From: Pseudomonas sp. 7SR1
GTDB lineage: Bacteria; Pseudomonadota; Gammaproteobacteria; Pseudomonadales; Pseudomonadaceae
Reading direction: 5' to 3'
Assembly: GCF_900156465.1 (NCBI RefSeq)
Contig: NZ_LT707064.1
Coordinates: 4,603,001 to 4,667,000, forward strand
Length of the DNA stretch: 64,000 bases
Notes under the pieces: model-generated
Seen by the model: the letters and a program-made list of their open reading frames with translations, nothing else
Told to the model about the DNA's origin: nothing
The model's database searches: none
In this document: positions 45,212 to 55,036 of the stretch, one piece after another
Numbering within the stretch: the stretch's first letter is position 1
Layout of the letters: each line of letters opens with the position of its first letter
Program-made: the position numbers and the translations under genes

Positions 45212-46075
45212 TCAGGCCTCGGTCGACTCCCGGGCGATGGCCAGGAAAGCCGCCGGCAGGCGTGCTTGGCGGCGTTCTCGCAGGCAATAGAGATACTCAG
45301 GAATGAGAGGCGCGTCATCCAGGGCGATCACCCGCAGCTCCTGATTGTCCGGAACCTCATGGCGGGCGATGACACTGATGCCGATATTGCGCAGCACCGC
45401 CTCGCGTATCGACTCGCGGCTGCCGATTTCCAGCAGCGGCCCCTGCGCGACTGCGGCCTTGCGCAGCATCTGCTCGGTGAGCTGGCGGGTGGTCGAGCCC
45501 ACTTCGCGCATCAACAGGCAGTGCCCGGCCAGGGCCGAGGGCGGCAATCGTGTGTGCTTGGCCAGCGGATGGCTGCGGTGCACGGCCAGCACCAGAGGGT
45601 CCTCGCCCAGCAGCAGACGGGTGAAGCGCGGGTCTTCCTCCAACTGCGAGGATGCGGCCACGTCAACGCGATATTCTTCCAGCGCCTCGATCACCTGGAG
45701 CGAGTTGCCTATGTCCATGGTCACCTGGATCTGCGGCATGCGCTCGCGAAAGCGCCTGACCAGATCAAGCATGTAGTAAGGCGCGGTCGCGGCGATGCGC
45801 AAGGTACCCTGCAGCTGGCCGCAGTTATGCAGGTAGAACTCGATATCGGCTTCCTGCTGCAGCAGCGCCTGGACCATGGGCAACAGGCGCGCGCCATCCT
45901 CGCTCAGGGTGAACCGTCGGCCGCCGCGGTAGAACAGCTCGACACCATACTGTGCTTCCAGGTTGCGAATCTGGGTGGTGACGGTGGGCTGGCTGAGGCC
46001 GAGCTTTTTCGCTGCATGGGTAATGCTGCCCAGGCGGGCGACCATATGGAAGGACTTGAGCTCGGCAGAAAGCAT
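45212..46075 (-). CDS. LysR-family regulator of phosphonate catabolism
   Basis: 287 residues from the ATG at 46075. Helix-turn-helix GSITHAAKKLGLSQPTVTTQ and a CysB-like effector domain. It belongs to the TIGR03339 group described as aminoethylphosphonate-associated LysR regulators, and it sits directly upstream of the ATPase gene on the same strand. Probably senses the substrate and activates the operon. Confidence 0.9.
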   Translation of the reverse strand: MLSAELKSFHMVARLGSITHAAKKLGLSQPTVTTQIRNLEAQYGVELFYRGGRRFTLSEDGARLLPMVQALLQQEADIEFYLHNCGQLQGTLRIAATAPYYMLDLVRRFRERMPQIQVTMDIGNSLQVIEALEEYRVDVAASSQLEEDPRFTRLLLGEDPLVLAVHRSHPLAKHTRLPPSALAGHCLLMREVGSTTRQLTEQMLRKAAVAQGPLLEIGSRESIREAVLRNIGISVIARHEVPDNQELRVIALDDAPLIPEYLYCLRERRQARLPAAFLAIARESTEA

Positions 46076-46222
46076 CCGTTGACAGCTCCTTGGGCCAGGC
46101 AGGCATTTGGGTGACTTGAGGCACGAAGGCGAATGGTAGGCTGCCGACGTAGCGAAGGCCACCTGAGTTTTGCCCGCGAGATTGAAGGCTCATCCCGTCG
46201 CCATCAACCGAACCGGGCCCGA

Positions 46223-47665
46223 TCACATGGTCGCGCCAGGCACGGGCTGATCCGATACGATGCTTTTGGCCTCGAGAAACGCCTCCAGGCCAAAGACCCC
46301 GAACTCCCGACCTACACCGGACTGCTTGACCCCGCCGAACGGGGCAAGCAATTCCGGTGCGATTCTGTTGATCAACACTGAGCCGGCCTGCAGTCCGGCC
46401 GCCACGTGGCGTGCGCGTTCCGGTCGCCGGGAAAACACGTAGGCCTGCAAGCCGTAGAGGCTGGCATTGGCGATTTCCACCGCCTGCTCTTGCGAGTCAT
46501 AGGCGATGATCGATAGCACGGGGCCAAAAATCTCCTGTTGGGCGATATCCATGTCGTTGCTGACCTCGGCAAACACCGTAGGCCTGACGAAATAGCCCCT
46601 GTCCAGGCCGACCGGCCTGCCCTCCCCGCCGATGACCAGCTTCGCCCCCTGGGCCAACCCACGGCGGATGAAACCTTGCACGCGGTCATATTGCGTCTGG
46701 CTGACCAGGGGGCCGATGAGGGTGGATGGATCCTGCGGATTGCCGACGACCATCGCCTCTACCAGGTTCTTCATCCGGTCGATGATGAGCTTGGCCTGCC
46801 TGCGCGGCACCAGTAGCCGCGTGCCGGCGACACACGCCTGGCCGTTGTTCATGAACGCGGCATTCAGTGCCAGGGGAATGGCGATGTCGAGATCGGCATC
46901 ATCCAGGATGATGGACGCTGACTTTCCCGAGAGCGAGAGGCTGACGCGCTTCATCGTCTCGATGCCGGCGCGAGCGATCAGTTTGCCGGTGGCGGTGGAG
47001 CCCGTGAATGAAATTTTTGCGACCTCCGGGTTCGTGCTGATTTCTTCACCGACATCGCTGCCAAGTCCCAGCAGAATGTTGAAGACGCCCTCAGGCAAAC
47101 CCGCACCGTGCAAGGCTTGGGCAAGCACATCGGTCTGCAGCGGGCTCAGCTCACTGGGCTTGATGACCGAAGCACAGCCAGCGGCGATGGCCGATGCCAG
47201 CTTGCTGCAAATCGTCCCTGCCGTGCTGTTCCAGGGAGCGATCAACGCCGATACGCCCACCGGCTCCATCACGACGGTGGCGTCGCCGACCGTGCGACGC
47301 AGCGCATGGTTCTCCAGCACCTGCGCCGCATTGGCGAAAGACTGGGACGCGTAACGGCTGACCCATTGGGCACGGGCAAACGGCGCGCCGTATTCCTCGA
47401 TGGCCGTGTCGCGAATTTCATCCGTCTTGGCCAGCACAGCGGCCTGTAGCTGTCTGAGCATGTCGATACGCTCGGCCTTGGAGCTGCCGCGCATCGCGAC
47501 CTGCGCACGGGAGGCCGCGGCGATGGCCTGCCTGGCATCATCACGATTCGCCAAGGTGACCGTACCGATGACCGCCTCGGTCGCCGGGTTGATGCATTCC
47601 ACCGTTTCGTTGCCCTGGACGGGAACGAATACTCCATCAATGTAACTGTGATCGATCTTCCACAT
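46223..47665 (-). CDS. Aldehyde dehydrogenase family protein
   Basis: 480 residues. NAD-dependent aldehyde dehydrogenase features: ALIAPWNSTAGTICSKLASA (cofactor), ISFTGSTATGK, the active-site region NNGQACVAGTRLL (catalytic Cys) and the glutamate in LSLSGKSASIIL region, where the usual GGKSP reads SGKSA. Oxidises an aldehyde to the acid; specificity unknown. The neighbouring creatininase-family amidohydrolase and MFS transporter suggest an N-containing ring or amide pathway. Confidence 0.92.
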   Translation of the reverse strand: MWKIDHSYIDGVFVPVQGNETVECINPATEAVIGTVTLANRDDARQAIAAASRAQVAMRGSSKAERIDMLRQLQAAVLAKTDEIRDTAIEEYGAPFARAQWVSRYASQSFANAAQVLENHALRRTVGDATVVMEPVGVSALIAPWNSTAGTICSKLASAIAAGCASVIKPSELSPLQTDVLAQALHGAGLPEGVFNILLGLGSDVGEEISTNPEVAKISFTGSTATGKLIARAGIETMKRVSLSLSGKSASIILDDADLDIAIPLALNAAFMNNGQACVAGTRLLVPRRQAKLIIDRMKNLVEAMVVGNPQDPSTLIGPLVSQTQYDRVQGFIRRGLAQGAKLVIGGEGRPVGLDRGYFVRPTVFAEVSNDMDIAQQEIFGPVLSIIAYDSQEQAVEIANASLYGLQAYVFSRRPERARHVAAGLQAGSVLINRIAPELLAPFGGVKQSGVGREFGVFGLEAFLEAKSIVSDQPVPGATM

Positions 47666-47671
47666 CGTGGC

Positions 47672-48445
47672 TTACCTGGCTGATTGCAGTGTTTGCGGGT
47701 CCGGCATGGCCTCTCGGCTGAAGGCTTGCACCTCCTGCACCAGGCCTTGGGCGGCCATCATCACCAGTTGCCGACCTTTTTCCGGGGAGGCTTGCGCCGG
47801 GTCCGACCCCATGCGGCCATCCGGATGACGGGCACGGAAATCGGCAGCCTCCCGGATCGGGCCCCAGTTGGCGATCTGTGGCGAGTAGTCCGCCGTCTTG
47901 ATGGCGTGGGGATAGGCCCATTGGGTCACGGCAATTTCCGACGGTGTCGCATGGATACCGTGGCCAGACGGGAACTGCTCCCGCGCCAGGTCATTGACCC
48001 CTTCCAGGTCCCACCAGTTGCACAATTTCAAGGCAAAGCCCGCCGGGCGACGGGCGAAACTCGCCTCGGCATAAAGCTCCGAAAACGCCGCTTCGATTGA
48101 CGCGATATTGCCGCCATGTCCATTGAGGAAGAATATTTTTTCGAACCCGTGGGCAGCCAGGGAGCGTGTCCAGTCGCCGATGGCGGCGATGAACGTAGAA
48201 GGCCTGAGCGAAATCGTCCCCGGAAAACCGAGATGATGCTGGGCCATGCCGATGTTGAAGGTCGGAGCCACCAGGATATCGGCTGTCTGTTGTGCCTGAT
48301 GGGCGATGATTTCCGGGCACATCCAGTCCGTGCCCAACAGCCCGGTGGGACCGTGCTGCTCGTTGGAGCCGATCGGAATTACGACGGTACGGCTGCGCTG
48401 GAGGAAATGCTCGATTTCGGCCCAGGTCGATAAATGCAGAAGCAT
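47672..48445 (-). CDS. Creatininase-family amidohydrolase
   Basis: 257 residues from ATG at 48445. Creatininase metal motifs: VVIPIGSNEQHGP (Glu/His), LLGTDW (Asp), AQHHLGFPGTISL (His) and NGHGGN, a di-metal hydrolase site. Relatives open cyclic amides or deformylate, e.g. creatinine to creatine, or FAPy deformylase. Substrate unknown. It lies six bases before the aldehyde dehydrogenase gene start and downstream of the broken transporter gene. Confidence 0.9.
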   Translation of the reverse strand: MLLHLSTWAEIEHFLQRSRTVVIPIGSNEQHGPTGLLGTDWMCPEIIAHQAQQTADILVAPTFNIGMAQHHLGFPGTISLRPSTFIAAIGDWTRSLAAHGFEKIFFLNGHGGNIASIEAAFSELYAEASFARRPAGFALKLCNWWDLEGVNDLAREQFPSGHGIHATPSEIAVTQWAYPHAIKTADYSPQIANWGPIREAADFRARHPDGRMGSDPAQASPEKGRQLVMMAAQGLVQEVQAFSREAMPDPQTLQSAR

Positions 48446-48495
48446 GTGCGTTCTCTCTCTTGAATGGGTTCCTTGCGGAACACGTGGGTTGACGT

Positions 48496-49820
48496 TCAAA
48501 GCGCCTGTTCGATTCGCCCTGTACCCAGGGTCCGGTCGCGGTGCGCCAACGGTTTGCTCGCGATGATGACGAACGCTGTACACAGGAACACGCAACCGAC
48601 CGCGACGATGCCGGGGGTCATACTGGCCGTCGATGTCTTTGCCCACCCGATCACCGCGGGGCCCCAGAAGCCGCCGCACAGACCGATGGTATTGATCAGT
48701 GCGATGCCGCCCGCTGCCGCCTCGCCCTTGATCAGTTCAGAGGGCATTGCCCACAGGACCGTATAGGCCATGAACATCATGGCAACCGCCAGCGTCAGCA
48801 GGACCAGGGAGAACAGCAGCTCCCATCGGCATAGGGGTACAGGAGCAACGACATTGCCCCGATGCCTGCCGGCACCGCGCAGTGATAGCGGCGCTCTGCG
48901 AAGCGATCGGAGCGACGCCCGATCCAGTACATGCCCGCTGCTGCGGCTACATAGGGAATGGCGACATACCAACCCAATTGCATCATGCTCTGGATACCCT
49001 GGGCCTTGAGAATTGCCGGCAGCCAGAAACTCATGGCGTAGATCGAAAAAATGATGCAGAAATAGGCGCACGCCAGAATGTAGATCCTGCGATCGCGCAA
49101 CACGGCCCCGAACGAGTGGCCCCCCTCCGGCCCTGCACCCAGCTCACGCTGCAATAGCTGTTTTTCGCCTGTGCTCAGCCAGCGAGCTTCGGCAGGATGG
49201 TTGCAAAGGCAGCAATAGGCGACCACACCCAGCAGAACGCAGGGCAAGCCTTCGATCAGGAACATCCATTGCCATCCGACGAGCCCACCCACGCCTTCGA
49301 ACGTGGTGATCAGCCATGCCGACAGCGGACCGCCGGCAATGCCGCCCACCGGACCGGCAATGAATACGATCGCAATGGCCCGGGCCATCCGCTTGGGGCC
49401 GTACCAGCAAGACAGGTAATAGATCATTCCCGGGGCGAAACCGGCTTCGAAGACACCCAGCAGAAATCGCATGGCGTAGAACATCGGCACATTGCGTACG
49501 AACAGCATGCAGGCCGAGGTGATGCCCCATAGCACCAGGATGCGACTGAAGGTCTTTCTGGCCCCCACCTTGGGCAACATCAGGTTGCTGGGCACCTCGA
49601 ACAGCACATAGCCCAGAAAGAACACACCTGCACCGACACCATATGCAGCGTCGGATAACCCAAGGTCGTTCTGCATCTGCAATTTGGCAAAGCCGACGTT
49701 GATCCGGTCCAGATACGCGAAGACGTAGCAGACGAACAGGAGCGGCAACAGGCGCCAGTTGAGTTTGCGGTACAGGGTTGCAAGGGCCGCGGCGGAAGCC
49801 GGCGTCACGACGGTCGACAT
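48496..49820 (-). pseudogene. MFS transporter (ACS family-like), interrupted by a frameshift
   Basis: The first part, from ATG at 49820 to about 48826, encodes some 331 residues with MFS features (FAYLDRINVGFAKLQMQNDL, FEAGFAPGMIYYLSCWYGPK). It resembles the anion:cation symporter group of metabolite importers. The frame then shifts near 48821-48832: the original frame ends soon at YPYADGSCCSPWSC. The remaining membrane segments (VLLTLAVAMMFMAYTVLWAM, ALINTIGLCGGFWGPAVIG) continue in another frame to 48496. A full product would be about 440 residues, normal for the family, so a single-base change is implied. It may be a real pseudogene or a sequencing error. Confidence 0.8.
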
Positions 49821-49948
49821 GGGGAGTCTCCAGTTTCTTGTTGCTCTGACGTGCCGAGGATGTTGCGCCGACAACGCAGACAGCAGCAAGAGCAACTATG
49901 TTCGTGTATTGTTGCCCTATGAGCAACGCACAAACTGAGGGAGAACCC

Positions 49949-50884
49949 ATGCGCGAGATCAACCAGCAACGCTTGCGGTACTTCCATGAAGTGCTGACCC
50001 ACGGATCGATACGTGGCGCGGCGGACAGCATCAACACCTCGCCGTCGGTGATCACCCGTCAGATCAAACTGCTGGAAGAAGAACTGGGCACCCGACTGTT
50101 CGAACGCCAGGCCCGCGGCGTCCAGCCCACCGAGGCTGCCGCGCACCTGCTGGAGTTCTGGCGCGGCTATCGATCACACCAGGAGAAGCTCGAAGACCAG
50201 CTCCAGGCCATCAAGGGGCTGCAATTGGGACAGGTGCGGGTCGTCATCAGCGAGGGCTATGTCGATACCCTGGTGGACCATGTGCTCGCGCCGTTCTGCA
50301 AGCAGTACCCCAAGCTCGACATCCGGTTGGACATATTGCCGGTGGACGACGTGCTGAACGAGATTGCGGAGAATCGTGCGCATATCGGCCTGGCCTACAA
50401 CCCTCCTGCGCACCCGCATATCGATTACCGAGCGACGTCCCGGCAGCCCGTCATGCTGCTGGTTCGCCCGGACCATGCGCTGGCGTTGCGCGGAGCAATG
50501 GCCACCGTCGCCGACCTGCTCGAATGCCGGTTGGTGCTGACACCGACGACCTTCGGGATCGGCCATGCGTTGAAGATGCTCGAGTATGCCGAGAAGATCC
50601 AGATCCGCCCGGCGCTGGTCAGCAATTCGTTGGCCGCCCTCAAGCGCCTTGTCGCCTCCGGTGAGTTTGCCTCGCTGTTGGGCGAAGTGGCGGCCTACCG
50701 AGAGATTGCCCAGGGCAACCTCGCGGCCGTGGCCATCGACCATCCCTTGTTCCTGGGCGTGGAGGCGAAACTGTTGGTGAAGGCCGGACGCCCGCTGGCG
50801 GCACCGGCCCAGGAACTGCTCGACTGGATGCTGCGGCGTTTGCCGATGTTCGCCAGCGGCGACCCTGGCCAGCCAGGTGCTTGA
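49949..50884 (+). CDS. LysR-family transcriptional regulator
   Basis: 311 residues from ATG at 49949 with GAGGGAGA upstream (the frame is open further up). Helix-turn-helix [20 protein letters not shown]; effector domain with [20 protein letters not shown]. Divergent from the MFS transporter pseudogene across 128 bp, so it likely controls the MFS-creatininase-aldehyde dehydrogenase operon. Confidence 0.92.
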   Translation: MREINQQRLRYFHEVLTHGSIRGAADSINTSPSVITRQIKLLEEELGTRLFERQARGVQPTEAAAHLLEFWRGYRSHQEKLEDQLQAIKGLQLGQVRVVISEGYVDTLVDHVLAPFCKQYPKLDIRLDILPVDDVLNEIAENRAHIGLAYNPPAHPHIDYRATSRQPVMLLVRPDHALALRGAMATVADLLECRLVLTPTTFGIGHALKMLEYAEKIQIRPALVSNSLAALKRLVASGEFASLLGEVAAYREIAQGNLAAVAIDHPLFLGVEAKLLVKAGRPLAAPAQELLDWMLRRLPMFASGDPGQPGA

Positions 50885-50892
50885 ACTGCAGG

Positions 50893-51567
50893 CTAAGCCG
50901 TCTTGCCCTCGGTTTCGTCGATGAATTTCAGGATGCTGATACCGCCACGCAGGATATCGTCGGCGATGGCCTTGCGAGCCTTTGCCGGTTTCCTGTCTCT
51001 CAGAGCGTCGATCAACACCAGGTGTTCGTCGGCGCCGATGTAGGAGTTGTGGCCGAAGGTATAGAACAGATTCAGGATCGGGCCCATGGACACCCAGAGG
51101 CTCTCGATTTGCGCGGTAAGCATGTCCATGCCCGACAGCCGGTAGAGGGTGAAGTGGAACTCGCGATTGTGATGCATCGCAGCGAGGCCGTCGTTCTGTC
51201 GATCGGCTTGTTCGAAGGCATTGTGCAGTTCCAGCAGCTTCGCCAGGTCGGCATCGGTCACATGGTGCGTCGCCAGTTCCGCAGCCAGCCCTTCCAGGGC
51301 AATGCGGATGGTACGGACCTCCAGATAGCGCGCCCGGGTCAATGCAGGCACGGTCGCAAACCGGCCGGATCGAAGCTCCAGGCCGCGCTCGCTCACCAGC
51401 CGAAGGCATGCTTCACGCACCGGCGTCACACTGGTTCCCAGTCGCTCTGCCAGATCCTGCATGACCAACCGTTCCCCCGGCTTGAAATTGCCGGCGATCA
51501 GTCCTTCGCGAATCGAATAGTACGCCCGGGCCGAAAGGTTGCCTTGTTCCAAGGGTTGAATCTGCAC
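50893..51567 (-). CDS. GntR-family regulator with FCD effector domain
   Basis: 224 residues, start GTG at 51567 preceded by GGAG. N-terminal winged helix-turn-helix (about 8-70: IREGLIAGNFKPGERLVMQD, LAERLGTSVTPVREACLRL). An all-helical FCD domain (about 80-215) has conserved His residues that bind metal and small acids (MHHNREFHFTLYRLSG). Such regulators repress catabolic operons and release on binding the inducer. Upstream at 51637-51652 lies a site matching two sites in the divergent promoter at 54943-55052, so it likely controls itself and both operons. Confidence 0.92.
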   Translation of the reverse strand: MQIQPLEQGNLSARAYYSIREGLIAGNFKPGERLVMQDLAERLGTSVTPVREACLRLVSERGLELRSGRFATVPALTRARYLEVRTIRIALEGLAAELATHHVTDADLAKLLELHNAFEQADRQNDGLAAMHHNREFHFTLYRLSGMDMLTAQIESLWVSMGPILNLFYTFGHNSYIGADEHLVLIDALRDRKPAKARKAIADDILRGGISILKFIDETEGKTA

Positions 51568-51636
51568 AGTTCACTCCTAATGATGACCGTCCCGTGCCAT
51601 GACAGGACTTTCCCATACCCATACGCGATAAGCCGC

Positions 51637-51652
51637 CACTTATAACATATAG
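51637..51652 (-). promoter_or_regulatory. GntR operator-like site before the regulator gene
   Basis: On the minus strand CTATATGTTATAAGTG, matching the site at 55037-55052 at 14 of 16 bases (shared core GTTATAAGTG). Lies about 70 bp upstream of the GTG start. Confidence 0.6.
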
Positions 51653-51726
51653 GCAGCCGAGTTCCGACAAGCGCCCGCACCGAAGGCAGCGGTCAGGCTG
51701 CCTCCGGTGCCTGGCGCCAGGAACGA

Positions 51727-53010
51727 TCAGACCAGGGTCTTCAACACGTCCTCCATCACCCCGAGGGACTCATCCAGGATCTCCCGAGTATGAGCGGTGC
51801 AGAGGTATAGCCGCTTGAGCTGCATCGGCTGGAAGATAAGCCGCTTCTCGATCAAACGCTGACGAAAGGCCACATCGAGTGCGTCATCGTTGCGCAGCAG
51901 GTCCGTGTACTGGCTGTACGGTCCCTCGAAGAAATACAGCAGCCAGGCCGAGCCATAACCGGCGCTCTGTGCGGGAATCCCGAGGCGCTGGACGATGAGG
52001 TCCAGCTGGGCACGCATATAGTCGCCCAACTCGAACAGCTTCTCGTAGGTCCCGGGGCGCGCCAACTCTTCAAGAGTCGCCTGCACGGCCGCCAACGTCG
52101 AAGGTGTGCCATTGCAGGTGCCGCCCATGAACACGCCCTTGGGCCCGGTCAAACCGATCAAGTGCATCAGTTCCCGTTTACCGGCGATGAACCCTACGGG
52201 ATAGCCGGATGAGGCGGCCTTGCCGAAGGTGGCCAGGTCCGGGGTCACCCCGACGATGGACTGATAGCCTCCCAATGCATGCCGGAAGCCAGTGATCACC
52301 TCATCGAAGATCAGCACGACGCCATGGGCGCTGGTCAGGCTGCGCAGGTCTTTGAGGAATGCATCCGTAGCAGCCACCGCCCCCATGTTGTGAGCGATGG
52401 GTTCGACGATGATCGCAGCCACCTCGCCCGGGTGAGCCTTGAGGTACCGCTCCACCGAGTCGGCATCGTTATAGGGCAGGATGATCGTGTATTCGGCGGC
52501 GGCGCGCAGGATTCCGTCGGACATCGGATCGAATTGACCGATGCGCTCCCGGGTCGTCTGCCCGTTCATGGCGACATAATCGTGCCAGCCGTGGTAACCG
52601 CCCTGGAACTTGATGATCCGTTTGCGTCCCGTCGCCGCGCGGGCCAGTCGCAAGGCGTGATAGGTGGCCTCCGATCCGCTGTTGCAGAATGCGATCTGCT
52701 CGGCGCAGGGAATGTACTGGACCAGTGTCTCCGCCACTTCGACTTCCAGGTCGGTGATGCCGGCCCCCATCAGGTCCATGCGCTGGGCGACTTCGAAAAC
52801 CCGGTCCCGTATCGCCGGATGCCCATGGCCCAGTACATGGGCACCGAATCCACAGTGGAAGTCAGTGTGGCGTTGCCCGTCCGCGTCGAAGAGATAGGCC
52901 CCTTGCGCACGTACGAATGCGTAGGGTTGCCCGAGCCTGCGACTGGGGCTCAGGTGTCCACCGGGCAGTACCTTTTGTGCGCGTGCATACCACGCCTGGT
53001 TAGCCGACAT
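51727..53010 (-). CDS. Class III aminotransferase, glutamate-1-semialdehyde aminomutase-like
   Basis: 427 residues. PLP enzyme of fold type I class III: FCNSGSEATYHALRLARA (phosphate site), LIFDEVITGFR, and the PLP-lysine in TFGKAASSGYP (Lys264). The sequence resembles glutamate-1-semialdehyde aminomutase-like members rather than plain omega-transaminases, which hints at an amino group next to a carbonyl. HemL itself would be elsewhere. Start overlaps the transketolase C-subunit end by 11 bases. Substrate unknown. Confidence 0.9.
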   Translation of the reverse strand: MSANQAWYARAQKVLPGGHLSPSRRLGQPYAFVRAQGAYLFDADGQRHTDFHCGFGAHVLGHGHPAIRDRVFEVAQRMDLMGAGITDLEVEVAETLVQYIPCAEQIAFCNSGSEATYHALRLARAATGRKRIIKFQGGYHGWHDYVAMNGQTTRERIGQFDPMSDGILRAAAEYTIILPYNDADSVERYLKAHPGEVAAIIVEPIAHNMGAVAATDAFLKDLRSLTSAHGVVLIFDEVITGFRHALGGYQSIVGVTPDLATFGKAASSGYPVGFIAGKRELMHLIGLTGPKGVFMGGTCNGTPSTLAAVQATLEELARPGTYEKLFELGDYMRAQLDLIVQRLGIPAQSAGYGSAWLLYFFEGPYSQYTDLLRNDDALDVAFRQRLIEKRLIFQPMQLKRLYLCTAHTREILDESLGVMEDVLKTLV

Positions 53011-54010
53011 GACGCTGCTCCTTGCCGGAGAACCGGGCCAGCGCCTGGCGGGTGACGGCTTCGATACCCGCCGCGTCCAGCCGATAGTGACGGTACAGGT
53101 GGGTGGGCGGTGCGATCAGGCTGTACTCGTCATGGATACCATGACGGACCAGGCGCACGCCGATGCCCTCATCCGCCAGCACTTCGGCCACAGCGCCTCC
53201 CAGGCCGCCGAGTACGTTGTGCTCCTCCACGGTGATGAGCAGGTTCGTTGCGGCGGCAGCCTTCAGGATGGCTTCGCGGTCGATGGGCTTGAGGGTGTGC
53301 ATGTCGATGACCCCCACCGCCAGGCCGCTATCGGCAAGGGCGTTGGCCGCCTCCAGGGTCGGGTGCAGCATGCTGCCGGTGGCGATCAGGGTCACGTCGG
53401 CACCGACGCGATGGACGATGGCCTTGCCGAACTCGAAAGTGACGTTTTGCGGATAGACGTTGGGCTCCTGGCCACGCCCGATGCGGAAATAGATCGGCTG
53501 CGGATGATGAATCGATGCGCGGATGGCAGCCGCCAGCTGTGGGCCGTCCGCCGGGGCGACCACCGTGAGGTCGGCGATGCTGCGCATGATCGCGATGTCC
53601 TCGGTGGCATGGTGGGAAGTGCCGTAGAACCCCAGGCTGATGCCGGTGTGATGACCGATCAGCCGGACCGGCAGCGCCGAGTACGCCACGTCCATGCGGA
53701 TCTGCTCGCAGCACAGCAACGCCAGGAACGAAGCGAACGTGGCGACGTAAGGTGTGGTCCCGGTGGTGGCGATGCCCGCGGCGGCACTCACCATGTTCTG
53801 CTCGGCGATACCGAACTGGATGAACAGCTCCGGGTGCTTGTCGGCGAAACGGTTGAGGCCGTTGGAGTACTGCAGGTCGGCCGTCCCGACGGCAATCGAG
53901 TGGCCGTCGGCAACCAGGTCCAGGAGGCCTTCCGAGAGATAGTCGAGCCCGGGATTGATCGCGTTCAGCTGGCGATACTGCCAGCTGGCCGGCTTGACTG
54001 GCGCACTCAT
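53000..54010 (-). CDS. Transketolase C-terminal subunit (split transketolase)
   Basis: 336 residues with pyrimidine-binding and C-terminal transketolase domains: TADLQYSNGLNRFADKHPEL, FIQFGIAEQNMVSAAAGIA (catalytic Glu of the IAEQ region) and THLYRHYRLDAAGIEAV end. This half of a two-chain transketolase binds thiamine diphosphate together with the N-subunit and transfers two-carbon ketol units. Start overlaps the N-subunit stop by four bases. Split transketolases are typical of dedicated catabolic or biosynthetic operons rather than the pentose phosphate core. Confidence 0.92.
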   Translation of the reverse strand: MSAPVKPASWQYRQLNAINPGLDYLSEGLLDLVADGHSIAVGTADLQYSNGLNRFADKHPELFIQFGIAEQNMVSAAAGIATTGTTPYVATFASFLALLCCEQIRMDVAYSALPVRLIGHHTGISLGFYGTSHHATEDIAIMRSIADLTVVAPADGPQLAAAIRASIHHPQPIYFRIGRGQEPNVYPQNVTFEFGKAIVHRVGADVTLIATGSMLHPTLEAANALADSGLAVGVIDMHTLKPIDREAILKAAAATNLLITVEEHNVLGGLGGAVAEVLADEGIGVRLVRHGIHDEYSLIAPPTHLYRHYRLDAAGIEAVTRQALARFSGKEQRHVG

Positions 54011-54891
54011 TGAACACCTCCATTGACCTTGATTTCTTCGATCGCCAGCGCTTCGTCTTCTGGCGCGAGCCAGCCCAGGTGCCATCCCGGTTCGGTCTCC
54101 ATGTACCCCACCCCCTTGCCCTTGGCCGTCAGTGCGATCACGCAGACCGGGCGCTCGCGCGCGGGCTGCGCTTTCAACTCACGAAACAGCGTCGCGAGCG
54201 CCGCCACGTCATGGCCGTCCACCTCCCTGACATCCCAGCCAAAGGCACGCCATTTATCGGCCAGGGGCTCGATACCCACCACATCGTCGACCTTGCCGTC
54301 GAGCTGGTAGCCGTTGCGATCGACGATGGCAATGAGGTTGCCGGTCTTGTGGTGCGCCGCCGCCAGCGCGGCTTCCCAGACCTGCCCCTCCTGCATCTCT
54401 CCGTCACCCAGCAATACGTAGACATCGAATGCCTGCCCCCGCAGGCGCGCACCCAGGGCCATGCCCAAACCGCCCGACAAGGCATGACCGATGGACCCCG
54501 AGCTGAAATCGATGCCCGGCACCTTGCGCATATCCGGGTGATCGCCCAAGGGGCTGCCCAGTCGGGTGTAATCATCGAGCCAGGCCTTGTCGAAGAAGTC
54601 CCAGTCGGCGAGCAACGGGTATAGCCCGACAGCGGCGTGCCCCTTGCCCATCAGGAAGCGGTCGCGCTGCGGCCACTTCGGTTCGCCGCGCTTGAGGCGC
54701 ATGGCGTCGTAATACAGCGCCGAAAATATTTCGGCGCAGGAAAACACCGAGGTGTAGTGGCCGACCTTGGCGATGGAAATCAGTCGCACCGTTTCGAGAC
54801 GCACGAACAGCGCGCGTTCTTTCAAACGTGCGACCTGCTCGGGCGTCAACGGCATTACGGGGTCACGAACCGCAGGGTTTGCAGCGGGCAT
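54007..54891 (-). CDS. Transketolase N-terminal subunit (split transketolase)
   Basis: 294 residues. Contains the thiamine diphosphate motif LGDGEMQEGQVWEAALAAAH with the downstream Asn (VDRNGYQLDG) and the substrate-binding HALSGGLGMALG segment and GHYTS start. Pairs with the C-terminal subunit to make a full transketolase. Divergently transcribed from the second aminotransferase, with the operator-like sites between them. Confidence 0.92.
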   Translation of the reverse strand: MPAANPAVRDPVMPLTPEQVARLKERALFVRLETVRLISIAKVGHYTSVFSCAEIFSALYYDAMRLKRGEPKWPQRDRFLMGKGHAAVGLYPLLADWDFFDKAWLDDYTRLGSPLGDHPDMRKVPGIDFSSGSIGHALSGGLGMALGARLRGQAFDVYVLLGDGEMQEGQVWEAALAAAHHKTGNLIAIVDRNGYQLDGKVDDVVGIEPLADKWRAFGWDVREVDGHDVAALATLFRELKAQPARERPVCVIALTAKGKGVGYMETEPGWHLGWLAPEDEALAIEEIKVNGGVQ

Positions 54892-54942
54892 GAGGGCACT
54901 CCTGAGTGGGTTGATCGAGGCCTGACGCGGCCTTCTTCTTAC

Positions 54943-54958
54943 AACTTATAAGTTATAT
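54943..54958. promoter_or_regulatory. GntR operator-like site 1 in the divergent promoter
   Basis: ATATAACTTATAAGTT on the minus strand; its core AACTTATAAGTT is a perfect palindrome. It matches site 2 at 14 of 16 bases and lies about 52 bases before the transketolase start. Confidence 0.65.
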
Positions 54959-55036
54959 TTTGTAGAATCAACCACCGATCGACGGTTTATTTTTTTCTCG
55001 TCGAGGGCTTGCGTGACGTTGAATTCAGTGCCAATC

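Noticed and set aside
44903..46114. Plus-strand open frame of about 403 codons over the phosphonate LysR gene
   Set aside because: Antisense to a complete LysR protein with clear helix-turn-helix; composition is that of reversed coding DNA.
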